The notes: generated by a model not told the origin, from the letters alone. A DNA stretch of 64,000 bases from Candidatus Omnitrophota bacterium (GCA_020632495.1 JACKFL010000006.1:372001-436000); one strand, 5' to 3'. Positions 27,159 through 35,885 are shown, counted from the stretch's first letter. Numbers and translations are program-made.

Positions 27159-28180
27159 CAGGCCTGCTGGTGTTAGTGCTATGGGCCACCGGTATACCGC
27201 GGAGTGCCGAGGCGGTGCTGGAGGTGTTTCAGGTCAACTCAGGCAACACTGCTTATCTGGACGGAGACTATGAGAAATCCGCGGAAAAATACAAGGAGGC
27301 CTTAAAAAAGGACTCCGAATCTGATATCATTAATTTCAACCTGGGCGCCGCCTATTACAAACAAAACCGGTACGACGAGGCGCTCGACCATTTACGCAAA
27401 GCGGTGCTGAGTGATGACGATCCGCTGCGTGAGCAGGCCCACTACAACCTGGGAAATACACTGTATCAAAGCGGCCGGCTGTTTCTGGCGGACCGGGACC
27501 TCGATACGGCGATCCAGTATTATGAGGAGGCCCTCGCGGAATACGAAAAGGCCATGGACATCAATCCGGACGATGCCGATGCCCGGTTCAATTATGAGTA
27601 TGTTAAGAAGGAATTGGAACAACTGAAGCAGCAGAATCAGCAGCAGGATCAACAACAGAAGGACCAGCAGGACCAGCAAAAAGATCAACAGCAGAAGGAC
27701 CAGCAAAAAGATCAACAGCAGAAGGACCAGCAAAAGGATCAGCAGCAGAAGGACCAGCAAAAGGATCAGCAGCAGAAGGACCAACAGCAAGACCAGCAAC
27801 AACAGGACCAACAGCAAGATCAGCAACAACAGGATCAACAGCAAAAGGACCAGCAACAACAGGACCAACAACAAGATCAGCAACAACAGGACCAACAACA
27901 AGATCAGCAACAACAGCAGAATCAACAGCAACAAGACCAGCAACAACAGGATCAACAGCAGGACCAGCAACAACAGGATCAACAACAGCAGGACCAGAAG
28001 CAAAATCAAAAGCCCAACCGTCAACCGTCAGCGGCGGAACAGTCGGCAGCTGATTTTGACGACCTGACGCTGCAGGAAGCCGAAATGCTCTTGGATGACT
28101 ATAAACAGAATGACGAACCCAAAGGCTTGTTGCCGATCCGCCCCCGCATGATTCCGGACCCGGTGACCAAGGACTGGTAA
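27131..28180 (+). CDS. batC: BatC, exported TPR protein with a Gln/Asp/Lys-rich low-complexity tract
   Basis: 349 residues from ATG 27131, which gives a good signal peptide (basic start, hydrophobic LLVLVLWATG, cut near AEA) and overlaps batB by 28 bases. The frame extends upstream to 27089 without signal character. TPR units (GNTAYLDGDYEKSAEKYKEAL and AAYYKQNRYDEALDHLRKA) occupy about residues 38-165. Then comes a tract of about 130 residues made almost only of Gln, Asp and Lys (about 27630-28016). The tail contains TLQEAEMLLDDYKQNDEP, matching BatC family C termini. BatC-type proteins are periplasmic TPR partners of the BatA/BatB complex. The tract is probably a flexible spacer. Confidence 0.8.
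   Translation: MHIYTPKKVAGLLVLVLWATGIPRSAEAVLEVFQVNSGNTAYLDGDYEKSAEKYKEALKKDSESDIINFNLGAAYYKQNRYDEALDHLRKAVLSDDDPLREQAHYNLGNTLYQSGRLFLADRDLDTAIQYYEEALAEYEKAMDINPDDADARFNYEYVKKELEQLKQQNQQQDQQQKDQQDQQKDQQQKDQQKDQQQKDQQKDQQQKDQQKDQQQKDQQQDQQQQDQQQDQQQQDQQQKDQQQQDQQQDQQQQDQQQDQQQQQNQQQQDQQQQDQQQDQQQQDQQQQDQKQNQKPNRQPSAAEQSAADFDDLTLQEAEMLLDDYKQNDEPKGLLPIRPRMIPDPVTKDW
27630..28016 (+). repeat. Low-complexity Gln/Asp/Lys codon repeat within batC
   Basis: A tandem tract built from CAG, CAA, GAC/GAT and AAG/AAA codons. The 5' half repeats a 24-base unit encoding QQKDQQKD several times. The 3' half repeats units encoding QQQDQQQQD. Units differ mainly at third positions (CAG/CAA, GAC/GAT), so exact DNA copies are short. 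The tract is likely length-variable between strains. Its antisense strand gives a spurious Leu/Ile/Val open frame. Confidence 0.9.
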
Positions 28181-28184
28181 GATA

Positions 28185-29993
28185 ATGTACCGTTTTGCGC
28201 CAATATTAGCACTCGCCGGGGCCCTGTTGGGAAGCGTGATCCTGTGGGCCGGGCCGGTCGACCGCGCCGTGGCCAAGTCCGATATTACTGTTGAGGCGAC
28301 TGTCGACTCCAATAATGTCGCGCTCGGTTCCGAAATCAATCTGGCGATTACCTTTAAAGGGACCAAGGACGTTACCGAGATTATCCTTCCGGATATAGAG
28401 GGGTTTGAGAAACGTTATCTCGGACCGTTTACCAACATCAGTATCGTGAATAACAGCTACACCGAATCGGTTTCCCACCGCTTCAAACTGCTCCCCTTAC
28501 GCACGGGGAATTTCCAGGTGCCGGCCTTCCAGCTGGAGCTCAACGGCGAACAGTTTACTACGCAGCCTATCGCGGTCACCGTTACTGACCCGGCAGCCGG
28601 CGGCGGCAATCAACAGCAAATTTCCTTGAATGACAAGATATTTCTGCAGCTGCAGATCGAGAATTCGGAGGTTTATCTCAACGAGCCGGTCGTAGCCAAA
28701 GTTTTTATGTTCTACAGTGATATCAAGGTGCGTGATATCCAGTACCCCAAGATTGAGCATATCGGGTTTATCGATGAGGCCTTCGGTCAGCCCAAACAAT
28801 ACGAGCGGGTCATCGACGGTCGGCGTTTCCGCATAATCGAATTCACGAAGCTGATTTACCCGACCCGGACCGGAGAACTGACGGTCGGCCCCGCACAACT
28901 GCAATGCAGTATCGTCTTTCGCGCCAAGAACCGGCGCAGCCGCTCGCCGTTTGACGACGGTTTTTTCGGATCGATGTTCGAATCTTATGAATCCCGGCCG
29001 ATGGTCCTGACCTCACTGCCGGTAATGGTCACAGTCAAGGATCTTCCCAAAGAGGGCATGCCCGCTGATTTCGGGGGGGCCGTCGGACAATACAGTTTCA
29101 ACGCCACGGTGAGCCCGACCGAGGTGCAGGTCGGCGATCCGATTACGCTGCGGATGTATGTGGAAGGGCGCGGCAACCTGAAGGCGATAAATTTTCCCGG
29201 GGTGGTCAGCGAAGAGGATTTCAAGATCTACGATCCGATTATTAAAGAGGAAGGTCAAACCAAGACACTCGAGCAGGTCCTGATCCCCAAATCAACCGCG
29301 GTGAAGGAAGTCCCCAAGGTCGCGTTTACGTTTTACAACAACGAGACCGACAAATATGAAACCGTGGAGAAGGGGCCGTTCAAACTGACCATTAAGGAGG
29401 CGGAACAGGCCGAGGATTTCCGCGTGGTGGGCCTGCAGGAGCAGCAGCCCGTCATCATGTCACAGGAAAAGCTCGGGGAGGACATCGTCTTTATCAAGGA
29501 TGATCCCGGCCGGTTGCGACCTGTCGGTCACCGTGTTTACCGGAACTGGATGTACTACACCGTGGTCGGGTTGTTTGCCCTCATGTATCTGGGCGGGTAT
29601 TTGTTGTACCGGGTGACTCATCGTATGGAGACCGACCAAAGTTTTGCTCGCCGGCGGCAGGCGTCCCGGATCGCCCAAACAGACTTGAAGGTGTTGCACA
29701 AAAAGATTATCGAAAAACCGGGGCAGGAATTCTATGATCACCTCTTCCAGCTCTTTCAACAGTATATCCGGCACAAACTGCAACTCCCCGCCGGCAAGGC
29801 ATCGGTGGCGGTGATCCGCGCCAAATTGGAGCCGTATCAGGTCGAGGAGGAAATTCTCAAGGAGATCAGCAAGATATATGCGGAATGCGATGCCATCCGC
29901 TACGCCTCGCGCGCGGTCAAGGAGGGGGATATGCAGGCGTCACATCAGCGGGTCGTCAAGGTGATTGAATATCTCGAAAGGAAGATTCGATGA
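28185..29993 (+). CDS. batD: BatD-like oxygen-tolerance protein
   Basis: 602 residues. A signal peptide or anchor (about residues 5-28) precedes repeated Ig-like beta domains (VEATVDSNNVALGSEINLAITF near the start, FNATVSPTEVQVGDPITLRMYVEG at about 305-326), the BatD hallmark. A transmembrane helix at about 455-475 then precedes a cytoplasmic tail of about 120 residues. BatD-type proteins are large periplasmic or membrane members of aerotolerance operons, and the mechanism is not established. The start codon is four bases after the batC stop. The end overlaps batE by ATGA. Confidence 0.85.
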   Translation: MYRFAPILALAGALLGSVILWAGPVDRAVAKSDITVEATVDSNNVALGSEINLAITFKGTKDVTEIILPDIEGFEKRYLGPFTNISIVNNSYTESVSHRFKLLPLRTGNFQVPAFQLELNGEQFTTQPIAVTVTDPAAGGGNQQQISLNDKIFLQLQIENSEVYLNEPVVAKVFMFYSDIKVRDIQYPKIEHIGFIDEAFGQPKQYERVIDGRRFRIIEFTKLIYPTRTGELTVGPAQLQCSIVFRAKNRRSRSPFDDGFFGSMFESYESRPMVLTSLPVMVTVKDLPKEGMPADFGGAVGQYSFNATVSPTEVQVGDPITLRMYVEGRGNLKAINFPGVVSEEDFKIYDPIIKEEGQTKTLEQVLIPKSTAVKEVPKVAFTFYNNETDKYETVEKGPFKLTIKEAEQAEDFRVVGLQEQQPVIMSQEKLGEDIVFIKDDPGRLRPVGHRVYRNWMYYTVVGLFALMYLGGYLLYRVTHRMETDQSFARRRQASRIAQTDLKVLHKKIIEKPGQEFYDHLFQLFQQYIRHKLQLPAGKASVAVIRAKLEPYQVEEEILKEISKIYAECDAIRYASRAVKEGDMQASHQRVVKVIEYLERKIR

Positions 29994-30754
29994 GATCAGC
30001 GATTATATTGAGTGTGATGCTGGCCCTGGTTACCGGTCCGGCACTCCATGCGTCCGCCGCGACAGGCAAACAGGAGGCCATCTCACGTTTTGTCTTGGGC
30101 AACCAGGCCTACAAACAGGGAAACTACGACCAGGCCGTCAGCGAATATCAGGCCATCATCACGGCGGGGATGGCGAGCGGGGAGGTCTACTATAATCTGG
30201 GGAACGCTTATTTTAAAAAGAAGCAACTGGGCTTGGCTATCGCCAACTATGAGCGGGCCTTGCAGCTCATCCCGCGGGACAGCGATGTGAACTTCAATCT
30301 GCGGCATGCCCGTTCACTCACCCAAAAGCGGGTGGTTACCGATCAACCCAATCTGGTTCAGGTGCTTATGGACAATCACATCGGCTACTATACGTTCGAC
30401 GAAATGGTCATCATTCTGACGGTGCTGGCGCTGATCCTGGGAGCGGTTTTGCTGCTCGGCTGGATTTTCAAGTGGAGCCGATATATTCAGATGGGGCTGA
30501 GGACGGTGATCGGGGTAATGATTATCATGTATGCGGTGGGGTTGTGGTACAAGTGTGTCACCCAGGCCGACCGGGCGATCGTGCTGCGGCCCGTCAGCGC
30601 CAATTTTGAGCCGCGTGAAGAGGCGACATCCCATTTCGACCTCCCGGTGGGGACGGCGGTCAAGGTCGTTACCACCAAGGATGGCTGGGTCAAGGTCCGG
30701 CGGGCGGACCGGCGGCTGGGGTGGATACCGGGCACCGCGCTAGAAATATTGTGA
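29990..30754 (+). CDS. batE: BatE, exported TPR plus SH3-like protein
   Basis: 254 residues with a signal peptide (about 1-23), two TPR units (FVLGNQAYKQGNYDQAVSEY and VYYNLGNAYFKKKQLGLAIA), two transmembrane helices (about 137-160 and 170-190) and a C-terminal bacterial SH3-like domain (IVLRPVSANFEPREEA, VKVVTTKDGWVKVRRADRRLGWI). This is the known BatE layout. The gene completes the bat set. A 38-base gap with AGGAGG follows before the next gene, so transcription may continue. Confidence 0.85.
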   Translation: MRSAIILSVMLALVTGPALHASAATGKQEAISRFVLGNQAYKQGNYDQAVSEYQAIITAGMASGEVYYNLGNAYFKKKQLGLAIANYERALQLIPRDSDVNFNLRHARSLTQKRVVTDQPNLVQVLMDNHIGYYTFDEMVIILTVLALILGAVLLLGWIFKWSRYIQMGLRTVIGVMIIMYAVGLWYKCVTQADRAIVLRPVSANFEPREEATSHFDLPVGTAVKVVTTKDGWVKVRRADRRLGWIPGTALEIL

Positions 30755-30792
30755 TTTGCGGGTTATATTTGTAGGAGGTCCCAGGAGAGCCT

Positions 30793-31215
30793 ATGGCATC
30801 GCAGTTTTTCGCGGTCAAAACCTTTTTCCGGTCCGCCTGTGAGGGCCGCCCGGAGCGTCCCGACAAATATTTCGATCCGGACGCCACCTTGGTGGAGGAG
30901 CGGATCCAGCTGATCAAGGCCAAGAGTCCGGCCGAGGCCCGCAAAAAGGCGGAAAAGGATGCGGTCGAATACGCCCGCAGGATTCTGTATAAAAATCCCT
31001 ACAACCAACAAGTTACGCTAGAATATATGGGGCTGTGCGAGATTTATGAGATTCAGCAGCCGCTGGCGGACAAAACCGAGATCTACGCCGCCAGCCGGAT
31101 CGTCAGCCGTAAGGTCTCCAAGGCCAGGATCGGCCGAACCTACTTAAACGAGCGGCAGGCCTTCGATCACAGCCGCCGGAAAAAATTTCTAAACAAGGAC
31201 CACATTCATGAATAG
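30793..31215 (+). CDS. Small soluble protein, DUF4288-like
   Basis: 140 residues with no membrane segment. The N terminus (FFAVKTFFRS), the ATLVEERIQLIKAKSPAEAR stretch and the KKAEKDAVEYAR helix look like the DUF4288 family of small proteins of unknown function. The match is from memory and is not certain. AGGAGG-type sequence lies just upstream at about 30772-30787. The stop overlaps the start of the cysteine-rich gene by eight bases, so the two are translated together. Confidence 0.5.
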   Translation: MASQFFAVKTFFRSACEGRPERPDKYFDPDATLVEERIQLIKAKSPAEARKKAEKDAVEYARRILYKNPYNQQVTLEYMGLCEIYEIQQPLADKTEIYAASRIVSRKVSKARIGRTYLNERQAFDHSRRKKFLNKDHIHE

Positions 31216-31816
31216 ATGGCTCCCCGCAGTCGCGTTGATGACACTGATATTTGCCGGAACGGCAGCGCTGGCCGAAGAGAATCAAGAGGCCGAAAAGTCT
31301 CTGATAAACTGTTGGGAGTACTACGAAAAGACCAAAATCTGTCCGAAACAGGTCTGTGATTTCGGCTGTCTGGGAGGGGTTTACTTCAAGGACTGCGAGA
31401 TGACCTGCGAACCCAAACCCTGTTTCGAAATCGAACCCAGCCAGTGCCCGACCGACCGCTGCCAATTGCAGATCGGCTGCGAGGCCAAAGAGGTTTGCTA
31501 TCCGCTCAACGACTATCAGCCGTCATGCGGCGACTTGGCCTATGCCGGGTCGGACGCGCAGTGTTGCCGGGGCATGATCAAGCGCTGCGGCGTGGAATTC
31601 TTCGACGGTAGCTGTGATATGTCCGCCCGTTATTCCATGTTCAGTGTGCCCATTTGCCTGCCGTGCGGAAACGGTGTGTGCAACCAGTTTGAGAATGCCT
31701 GCAATTGTCCGGAAGACTGCGGAAAGGGTTACAAGAAGAACAAGACCTATACCGGATTTGACGCGGACCGTCACGCCGAAGAGGAGCGCCGGCGCCGGGA
31801 AGCCGAGGGGAACTAG
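31208..31816 (+). CDS. Exported cysteine-rich protein of unknown function
   Basis: 202 residues with a signal peptide (about 1-22, cut near ALA). The mature part has 22 cysteines in about 150 residues, an even number that suggests a densely disulphide-bonded fold in the periplasm or outside the cell. Near the C terminus is a motif of the form CGNGVC...CNCPEDC, which I recall from short metal- or calcium-binding-like tails of exported proteins. A charged tail rich in Glu and Arg ends the protein. I do not recognise a family. It is translationally coupled to the DUF4288-like gene and sits downstream of the bat genes. Its stop shares the CTAG at 31813-31816 with the stop of lpxB on the other strand. 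Confidence 0.65.
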   Translation: MNRWLPAVALMTLIFAGTAALAEENQEAEKSLINCWEYYEKTKICPKQVCDFGCLGGVYFKDCEMTCEPKPCFEIEPSQCPTDRCQLQIGCEAKEVCYPLNDYQPSCGDLAYAGSDAQCCRGMIKRCGVEFFDGSCDMSARYSMFSVPICLPCGNGVCNQFENACNCPEDCGKGYKKNKTYTGFDADRHAEEERRRREAEGN

Positions 31817-32967
31817 TGGGTTTGAGGTTGATTCAGGGTTTTCAGGACGGATTCGGCAGCGGCACGTGACGCCGGGCTGGTCCCCAGCGACTCCACCACA
31901 TCTTTCAATTCTTCCTTCATCCGCGCGATGCGGATCTCATCGGAAAAGAATTCTTTCACCTTAGCGGCGAGCGCCTTAGGCGTGGCGTCATATTGCAGCA
32001 GTTCGGGAACGACCTCGCGCTGTCCCACCACATTGGCCAGCGCGATATGCGGAATCTTGACGAAGATCTTCGCCAGCAGCCAGGTCGGTAATGAAGTCTT
32101 GTACATCACCACCATAGGTTTTCCAAGGATCGCCACTTCCAATGTGGCGGTGCCGGAGCTGACCAGGCAGATGTCGCAGGCTCCGATGGTGTTATAGATG
32201 CCGTCCTCAACCACCGGGATTTCCAATTCCGCCCCGCGCAGTGTTTCGTCGATGAGCGCGCGTGAAATGGAGGGGGCCTTGATCAGGACAAATTGAACGG
32301 GGAGTTCCCGGTGCAATTGCTCGGCGGCGGCCACCATCACCGGCAAGTGGCGTTCGATCTCTTTGATGCGCGAACCAGGCAGCAACCCGATGGTCGTGCG
32401 GTCTTCGGGTAAGCCGATCTCACGCAGGACCTCGTGAGGGGAGCGGTCGGTGCGTACGGTATCCACCAGCGGATGTCCGACAAAGTCGACATCGACGCCG
32501 AAGCGCGCGTAAAATTTCTTTTCAAATTCGAACAGGACGAGCATCCGGTCGACTGTGGCCTTGATTTCATGTACCCGTTTGGTCTTCCAGGCCCACACCT
32601 GCGGGCTGATATAGTAAACCACTTTGGTGGGAAGAGGCTGCAGTTTTTTAGCCAGCCGCAGGTTGAATCCGGGATAATCGACCAGGACCACGGCGGCGGG
32701 TTGCAATTCGCGGATTTTGCGCAGGATGAAATGGAATATTTCACGGAACTTGCCGTAATTCTTCAGGACTTCCCAGTAACCGACGACCGCCATCTTGGTA
32801 AAGTCGGTATACAGTTCCACACCGGCCGCGCGCATCTTCGGCCCGCCCAACCCGGAAAAGGTCAGGTCGGGATTGATTTCCCGCAGGGCCTTGACCAGCA
32901 GGGCCGCGTGCAAATCTCCGGAATCCTCTCCGGCGACTATAACGATATGGTTTGACGGCTTGTCCAT
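31813..32967 (-). CDS. lpxB: Lipid-A-disaccharide synthase
   Basis: 384 residues. Family text is clear: VIVAGEDSGDLHAALLV at the N terminus, FSGLGGPKM, VLVDYPGFNLRLAK, YYISPQVWAWK, VGHPLVD, LLPGSRIKEIERHLPVM and the SSGTATLE stretch. LpxB condenses UDP-2,3-diacylglucosamine with lipid X to form the lipid A disaccharide at the inner membrane. It overlaps the upstream oxidoreductase gene by 31 bases and should be co-transcribed with it from the divergent promoter at 33926-33954. Confidence 0.95.
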   Translation of the reverse strand: MDKPSNHIVIVAGEDSGDLHAALLVKALREINPDLTFSGLGGPKMRAAGVELYTDFTKMAVVGYWEVLKNYGKFREIFHFILRKIRELQPAAVVLVDYPGFNLRLAKKLQPLPTKVVYYISPQVWAWKTKRVHEIKATVDRMLVLFEFEKKFYARFGVDVDFVGHPLVDTVRTDRSPHEVLREIGLPEDRTTIGLLPGSRIKEIERHLPVMVAAAEQLHRELPVQFVLIKAPSISRALIDETLRGAELEIPVVEDGIYNTIGACDICLVSSGTATLEVAILGKPMVVMYKTSLPTWLLAKIFVKIPHIALANVVGQREVVPELLQYDATPKALAAKVKEFFSDEIRIARMKEELKDVVESLGTSPASRAAAESVLKTLNQPQTH

Positions 32968-33875
32968 ATGTGGTCGATAATTTGGAGCGCCACCTTCAGC
33001 GCCTGCGCCCCTTCTTTACCCGTAACGTATGGAACTTTGTCATCGATGATGCAATCCAGAAAGTGTTCGAGTTCCTTGGGGAGGGGTTGTTCCTTCTCGA
33101 TGGGCAGGCTGTGCTTTAGAATTTGATGCTCGTGTTTTTTGTAAATGAAGGCTTCCTGATTGACGTAGTCCAGAGAGATATAGGTGTTCTTCTGAAAGAT
33201 CCGTATTTTACGCATGACGTCCTCGGAAACCCGGCTGGCGGTCAAATTGGCGACGCATCCGTTCTCGAAGGTGATGCGCACGCTGGCGATGTCCTCAAGT
33301 CGGGTCAGGATCGGAATGCCGGTCGCGCGGATTTCCTTAATGGGGCAGCGGTTCAGCGCGAGGATGATGTCGATGTCGTGAATCATCAGGTCCATTATGA
33401 CCCCGATATCCAGTGACCGGTTGGGAAACTTGTTGAGCCGGTGGCACTCGATAAAGAGGGGGCGCTTGGTAAAATGCATAATTGACTGAAAGGCGGAATT
33501 AAAGCGCTCCACATGTCCGATCTGCAGCTTAAGGCCGTTTTCCTGGGCGATCGCGTTCAGCATTTGCGCCTCGTCGATCGTGCGGGCGATGGGTTTTTCG
33601 ATGAAGACGTGGACGTTGTTCTGGAGAAAGAATTTCCCGATTTCGTAATGACATTCGGTGGGTGTGCAGATGCTCACGGCGTCCACTTTGCCGAGCAGGT
33701 CCCGGTAATCGGTGTAGGTGCCCACCTGATAGAGTCCGCCCAACTGATGCGTGCGCTCCTCAAGGATGTCGCAAATGGCGACAACCTGCGCTTTGTGCGA
33801 AAGCTCGTGAAATGTTTTGAGGTGCAGGGAGCCGAGATGTCCGATGCCGATAACGGCCAGTCTGAGTTTCTTCAT
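32937..33875 (-). CDS. Gfo/Idh/MocA family oxidoreductase of the lipid A locus
   Basis: 312 residues with an N-terminal dinucleotide-binding motif VIGIGHLGSLH, CTPTECHYEI, the catalytic-lysine motif IEKPIA (EKP) and the C-terminal alpha/beta domain with GVIMDLMIHDIDIIL. Oxidoreductases of this family are often found between lpxI and lpxB, and some oxidise the 3-position of UDP-GlcNAc (GnnA) before amination. No GnnB-like aminotransferase is visible here, so the substrate is open. It is the first gene of the minus-strand pair, with the lpxB start inside its 3' end. Confidence 0.85.
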   Translation of the reverse strand: MKKLRLAVIGIGHLGSLHLKTFHELSHKAQVVAICDILEERTHQLGGLYQVGTYTDYRDLLGKVDAVSICTPTECHYEIGKFFLQNNVHVFIEKPIARTIDEAQMLNAIAQENGLKLQIGHVERFNSAFQSIMHFTKRPLFIECHRLNKFPNRSLDIGVIMDLMIHDIDIILALNRCPIKEIRATGIPILTRLEDIASVRITFENGCVANLTASRVSEDVMRKIRIFQKNTYISLDYVNQEAFIYKKHEHQILKHSLPIEKEQPLPKELEHFLDCIIDDKVPYVTGKEGAQALKVALQIIDHIWTSRQTISL

Positions 33876-33925
33876 ATGAGGGATGAGCCGTAACTCATTA
33901 AAAATACGTCATTTATTCGACGCAC

Positions 33926-33954
33926 AGAATAACAAATACCTCGACAAAAGTCAA
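33926..33954 (-). promoter_or_regulatory. Promoter for the oxidoreductase-lpxB operon
   Basis: On the minus strand, TTGACT (plus coordinates 33949-33954) and TATTCT (33926-33931) are separated by 17 bases. The predicted start of transcription near 33919 would leave a leader of about 44 nt before the ATG at 33875. Confidence 0.6.
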
Positions 33955-33969
33955 CGGATATGCTACTAT
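33941..33969 (+). promoter_or_regulatory. Promoter for msbA, back-to-back with the lpxB promoter
   Basis: TCGACA at 33941-33946 and TACTAT at 33964-33969 with a 17-base spacer. The start codon at 33979 is only nine bases beyond the -10 box, so the mRNA would be essentially leaderless. No Shine-Dalgarno is visible. Confidence 0.6.
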
Positions 33970-33978
33970 CGCCCGATC

Positions 33979-35775
33979 ATGAACAATTATATCAAACTTT
34001 TGTCCTTCTTAAAGGGACATTATCGGCTGTTTGCTCAAGCCGTTCTGTTGATGTTTTTCGCCAGTTTGTTCGAGGGTATTCAGTTGCCCGTACTGGTCCC
34101 GTTCATTGATCGCATCCTGAACAACAAACCGATCATCGTCCCCAGCAATCTTCCCGCCCCGGTCGAAAAGATCATCGTGTACCTTAATGATCTGTCGCCC
34201 GAGACCCTTTTCTATATCTTTCCGCCGGTTGTGTTGACTTTACTCATCCTAAAGCATGTGACCATTTTTTGCTACAAGTTTTACATGAACAAGGTCTCGC
34301 AGCAGGTGATGCTGTCCATCCGTAACCGGATTTATGCCAAGGTCCAGCACCTGTCGATCGAGTATTTCAGTAACAAGCGGACCGGAGAGCTGGTGTCGCG
34401 CATCACTCACGATGTCAATCTGGTGGAAAACGCCCTGTCTTACGGGCTGATCGATCTGTTGATCCAGCCGATGATGATCATCATCTATCTGGTGATCGCC
34501 TTTACGATTTATCCGAAGGGGACTCTGGTATTCCTGCTTGTGTTTCCGGTGATCGGTTATCCCATGAACAAAATCGGTCGGCGCTTACGCAAGTATGCGA
34601 AAGGAATTCAGGAAAAGGTGGCCGATATCAACTCGATGCTGATAGAAACGATATCAGGAATCCAGCTTGTTAAGGCCTATAATGCCGAGGAATACGAAAT
34701 CAAACGCTTTGAACGGGAGAATTACCTTTACTATAAGCTGCGCATGAGTTCGATCAAGCGCCTGTTGGCGATCGCCCCGGTCACGGAAGTCTTTGCCACG
34801 ATCTGCGGCGTTCTGATCCTGGTCTGGTTCGGCCGGCTGGTCATGCAGAATCAGTTGTCGTCGGGGGTTTTTATTCTCTTCTTCGGTTCGATCATGTCGA
34901 TCATATCGCCCGCCAAGAAGCTGGGCAATGTGCACGCGATCATCCAGCAAGCCATGGCCGCCAATGACCGGATTTATCATGTGTTGGATGCGCCCATCAA
35001 GGTCGAGGAAAAGGCCGAGGCGCGGGAGATAGGCGAGTTGCGCGACGGCATTCGTTTTGAGAACGTCTCATTCCGGTACGGTTCGGAAGGGGAATACGTT
35101 CTCAGCGGTATCGACCTGACCATCAACAAGGGCGAAGTCGTGGCGATCGTCGGCCCGACGGGCACTGGCAAAACCACCTTGATCAATCTGATTCCGCGTT
35201 TTTATGATCCTACCGACGGACGGATATTGATCGACGGTGCGGACCTGCGGGAGGCGACTTTCCAATCTTTGCGCCGGCAGATCGGGATTGTCACGCAGGA
35301 TTCGATCCTGTTTAATGACAGCGTCAATGCTAACATCGCCTACAGCATGAAGAACGTCCCGCAGGAGGATATTGTCCGCGCCGCCAGGCAGGCGTTTGCC
35401 CACGGGTTTGTCGAGAAGATGCCCGACGGTTACAACACCGTGGTCGGTGACCGCGGTTTCCGGCTGTCGGGAGGAGAGAAGCAGCGGCTGGCCATCGCGC
35501 GGGCGATCCTCAAGAACGCGCCAATCCTGATCCTGGACGAAGCCACTTCCCAACTGGATTCGGAATCCGAAAAGTATGTCCAGGAGGCCCTGGATGAGCT
35601 GATGAAGGGACGGACGGTCGTGGCCATTGCCCACCGGCTGTCGACCATCCAGAAGGCCGACAAGATCCTGGTTCTGGACAAGGGCCGGGTGGTCGGGCTC
35701 GGCCGGCACGCGGAATTGCTGGAGACATGCCCGCTCTACCAGCGGCTGCACGGCATGCAATTCGGTACCGCCTGA
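33979..35775 (+). CDS. msbA: MsbA-like lipid A ABC exporter
   Basis: 598 residues from ATG 33979. The frame is open up to 33883 but that part is AT-rich promoter DNA. An N-terminal six-helix exporter domain (about 1-330) includes the coupling stretch HLSIEYFSNKRTGELVSRITHD (residues 115-136). The ATPase domain has Walker A GPTGTGKTT, Q-loop IGIVTQDSILFNDSV, signature LSGGEKQRLAIARAIL, Walker B ILILDEATSQLD and the H-loop IAHRLST. The family flips lipid A-core across the inner membrane. Location next to lpxB supports that substrate over other lipids or drugs. Confidence 0.88.
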   Translation: MNNYIKLLSFLKGHYRLFAQAVLLMFFASLFEGIQLPVLVPFIDRILNNKPIIVPSNLPAPVEKIIVYLNDLSPETLFYIFPPVVLTLLILKHVTIFCYKFYMNKVSQQVMLSIRNRIYAKVQHLSIEYFSNKRTGELVSRITHDVNLVENALSYGLIDLLIQPMMIIIYLVIAFTIYPKGTLVFLLVFPVIGYPMNKIGRRLRKYAKGIQEKVADINSMLIETISGIQLVKAYNAEEYEIKRFERENYLYYKLRMSSIKRLLAIAPVTEVFATICGVLILVWFGRLVMQNQLSSGVFILFFGSIMSIISPAKKLGNVHAIIQQAMAANDRIYHVLDAPIKVEEKAEAREIGELRDGIRFENVSFRYGSEGEYVLSGIDLTINKGEVVAIVGPTGTGKTTLINLIPRFYDPTDGRILIDGADLREATFQSLRRQIGIVTQDSILFNDSVNANIAYSMKNVPQEDIVRAARQAFAHGFVEKMPDGYNTVVGDRGFRLSGGEKQRLAIARAILKNAPILILDEATSQLDSESEKYVQEALDELMKGRTVVAIAHRLSTIQKADKILVLDKGRVVGLGRHAELLETCPLYQRLHGMQFGTA

Positions 35776-35856
35776 GGGTCGCGGGGCCCCGTTGCCGGTT
35801 TCCAAACCATTGTCATTCGTAGGGTTGGATTAGTTGCCGTGGTCTCAAATTAATGG

Positions 35857-35885
35857 TTGCATTGAATTCGAATATTGGGTATACT
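35857..35885 (+). promoter_or_regulatory. Promoter of the rpsB-tsf-pyrH-frr operon
   Basis: TTGCAT at 35857-35862 and TATACT at 35880-35885 with a 17-base spacer. The predicted leader before the ATG at 35994 is about 100 nt, long enough for the autoregulatory structure known in rpsB leaders, though I cannot fold it reliably by eye. Confidence 0.65.

Noticed and set aside
27630..28016. CRISPR-like array
   Set aside because: The repeats have no unique spacers and stay in frame within a protein.
27392..28024. A Leu/Ile/Val-only minus-strand frame, apparently very hydrophobic
   Set aside because: It is the antisense of the Gln/Asp/Lys repeat in batC.
35776..35800. GGGGCCCC palindrome after msbA as a terminator
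   Set aside because: It has no loop to speak of and no T-run.
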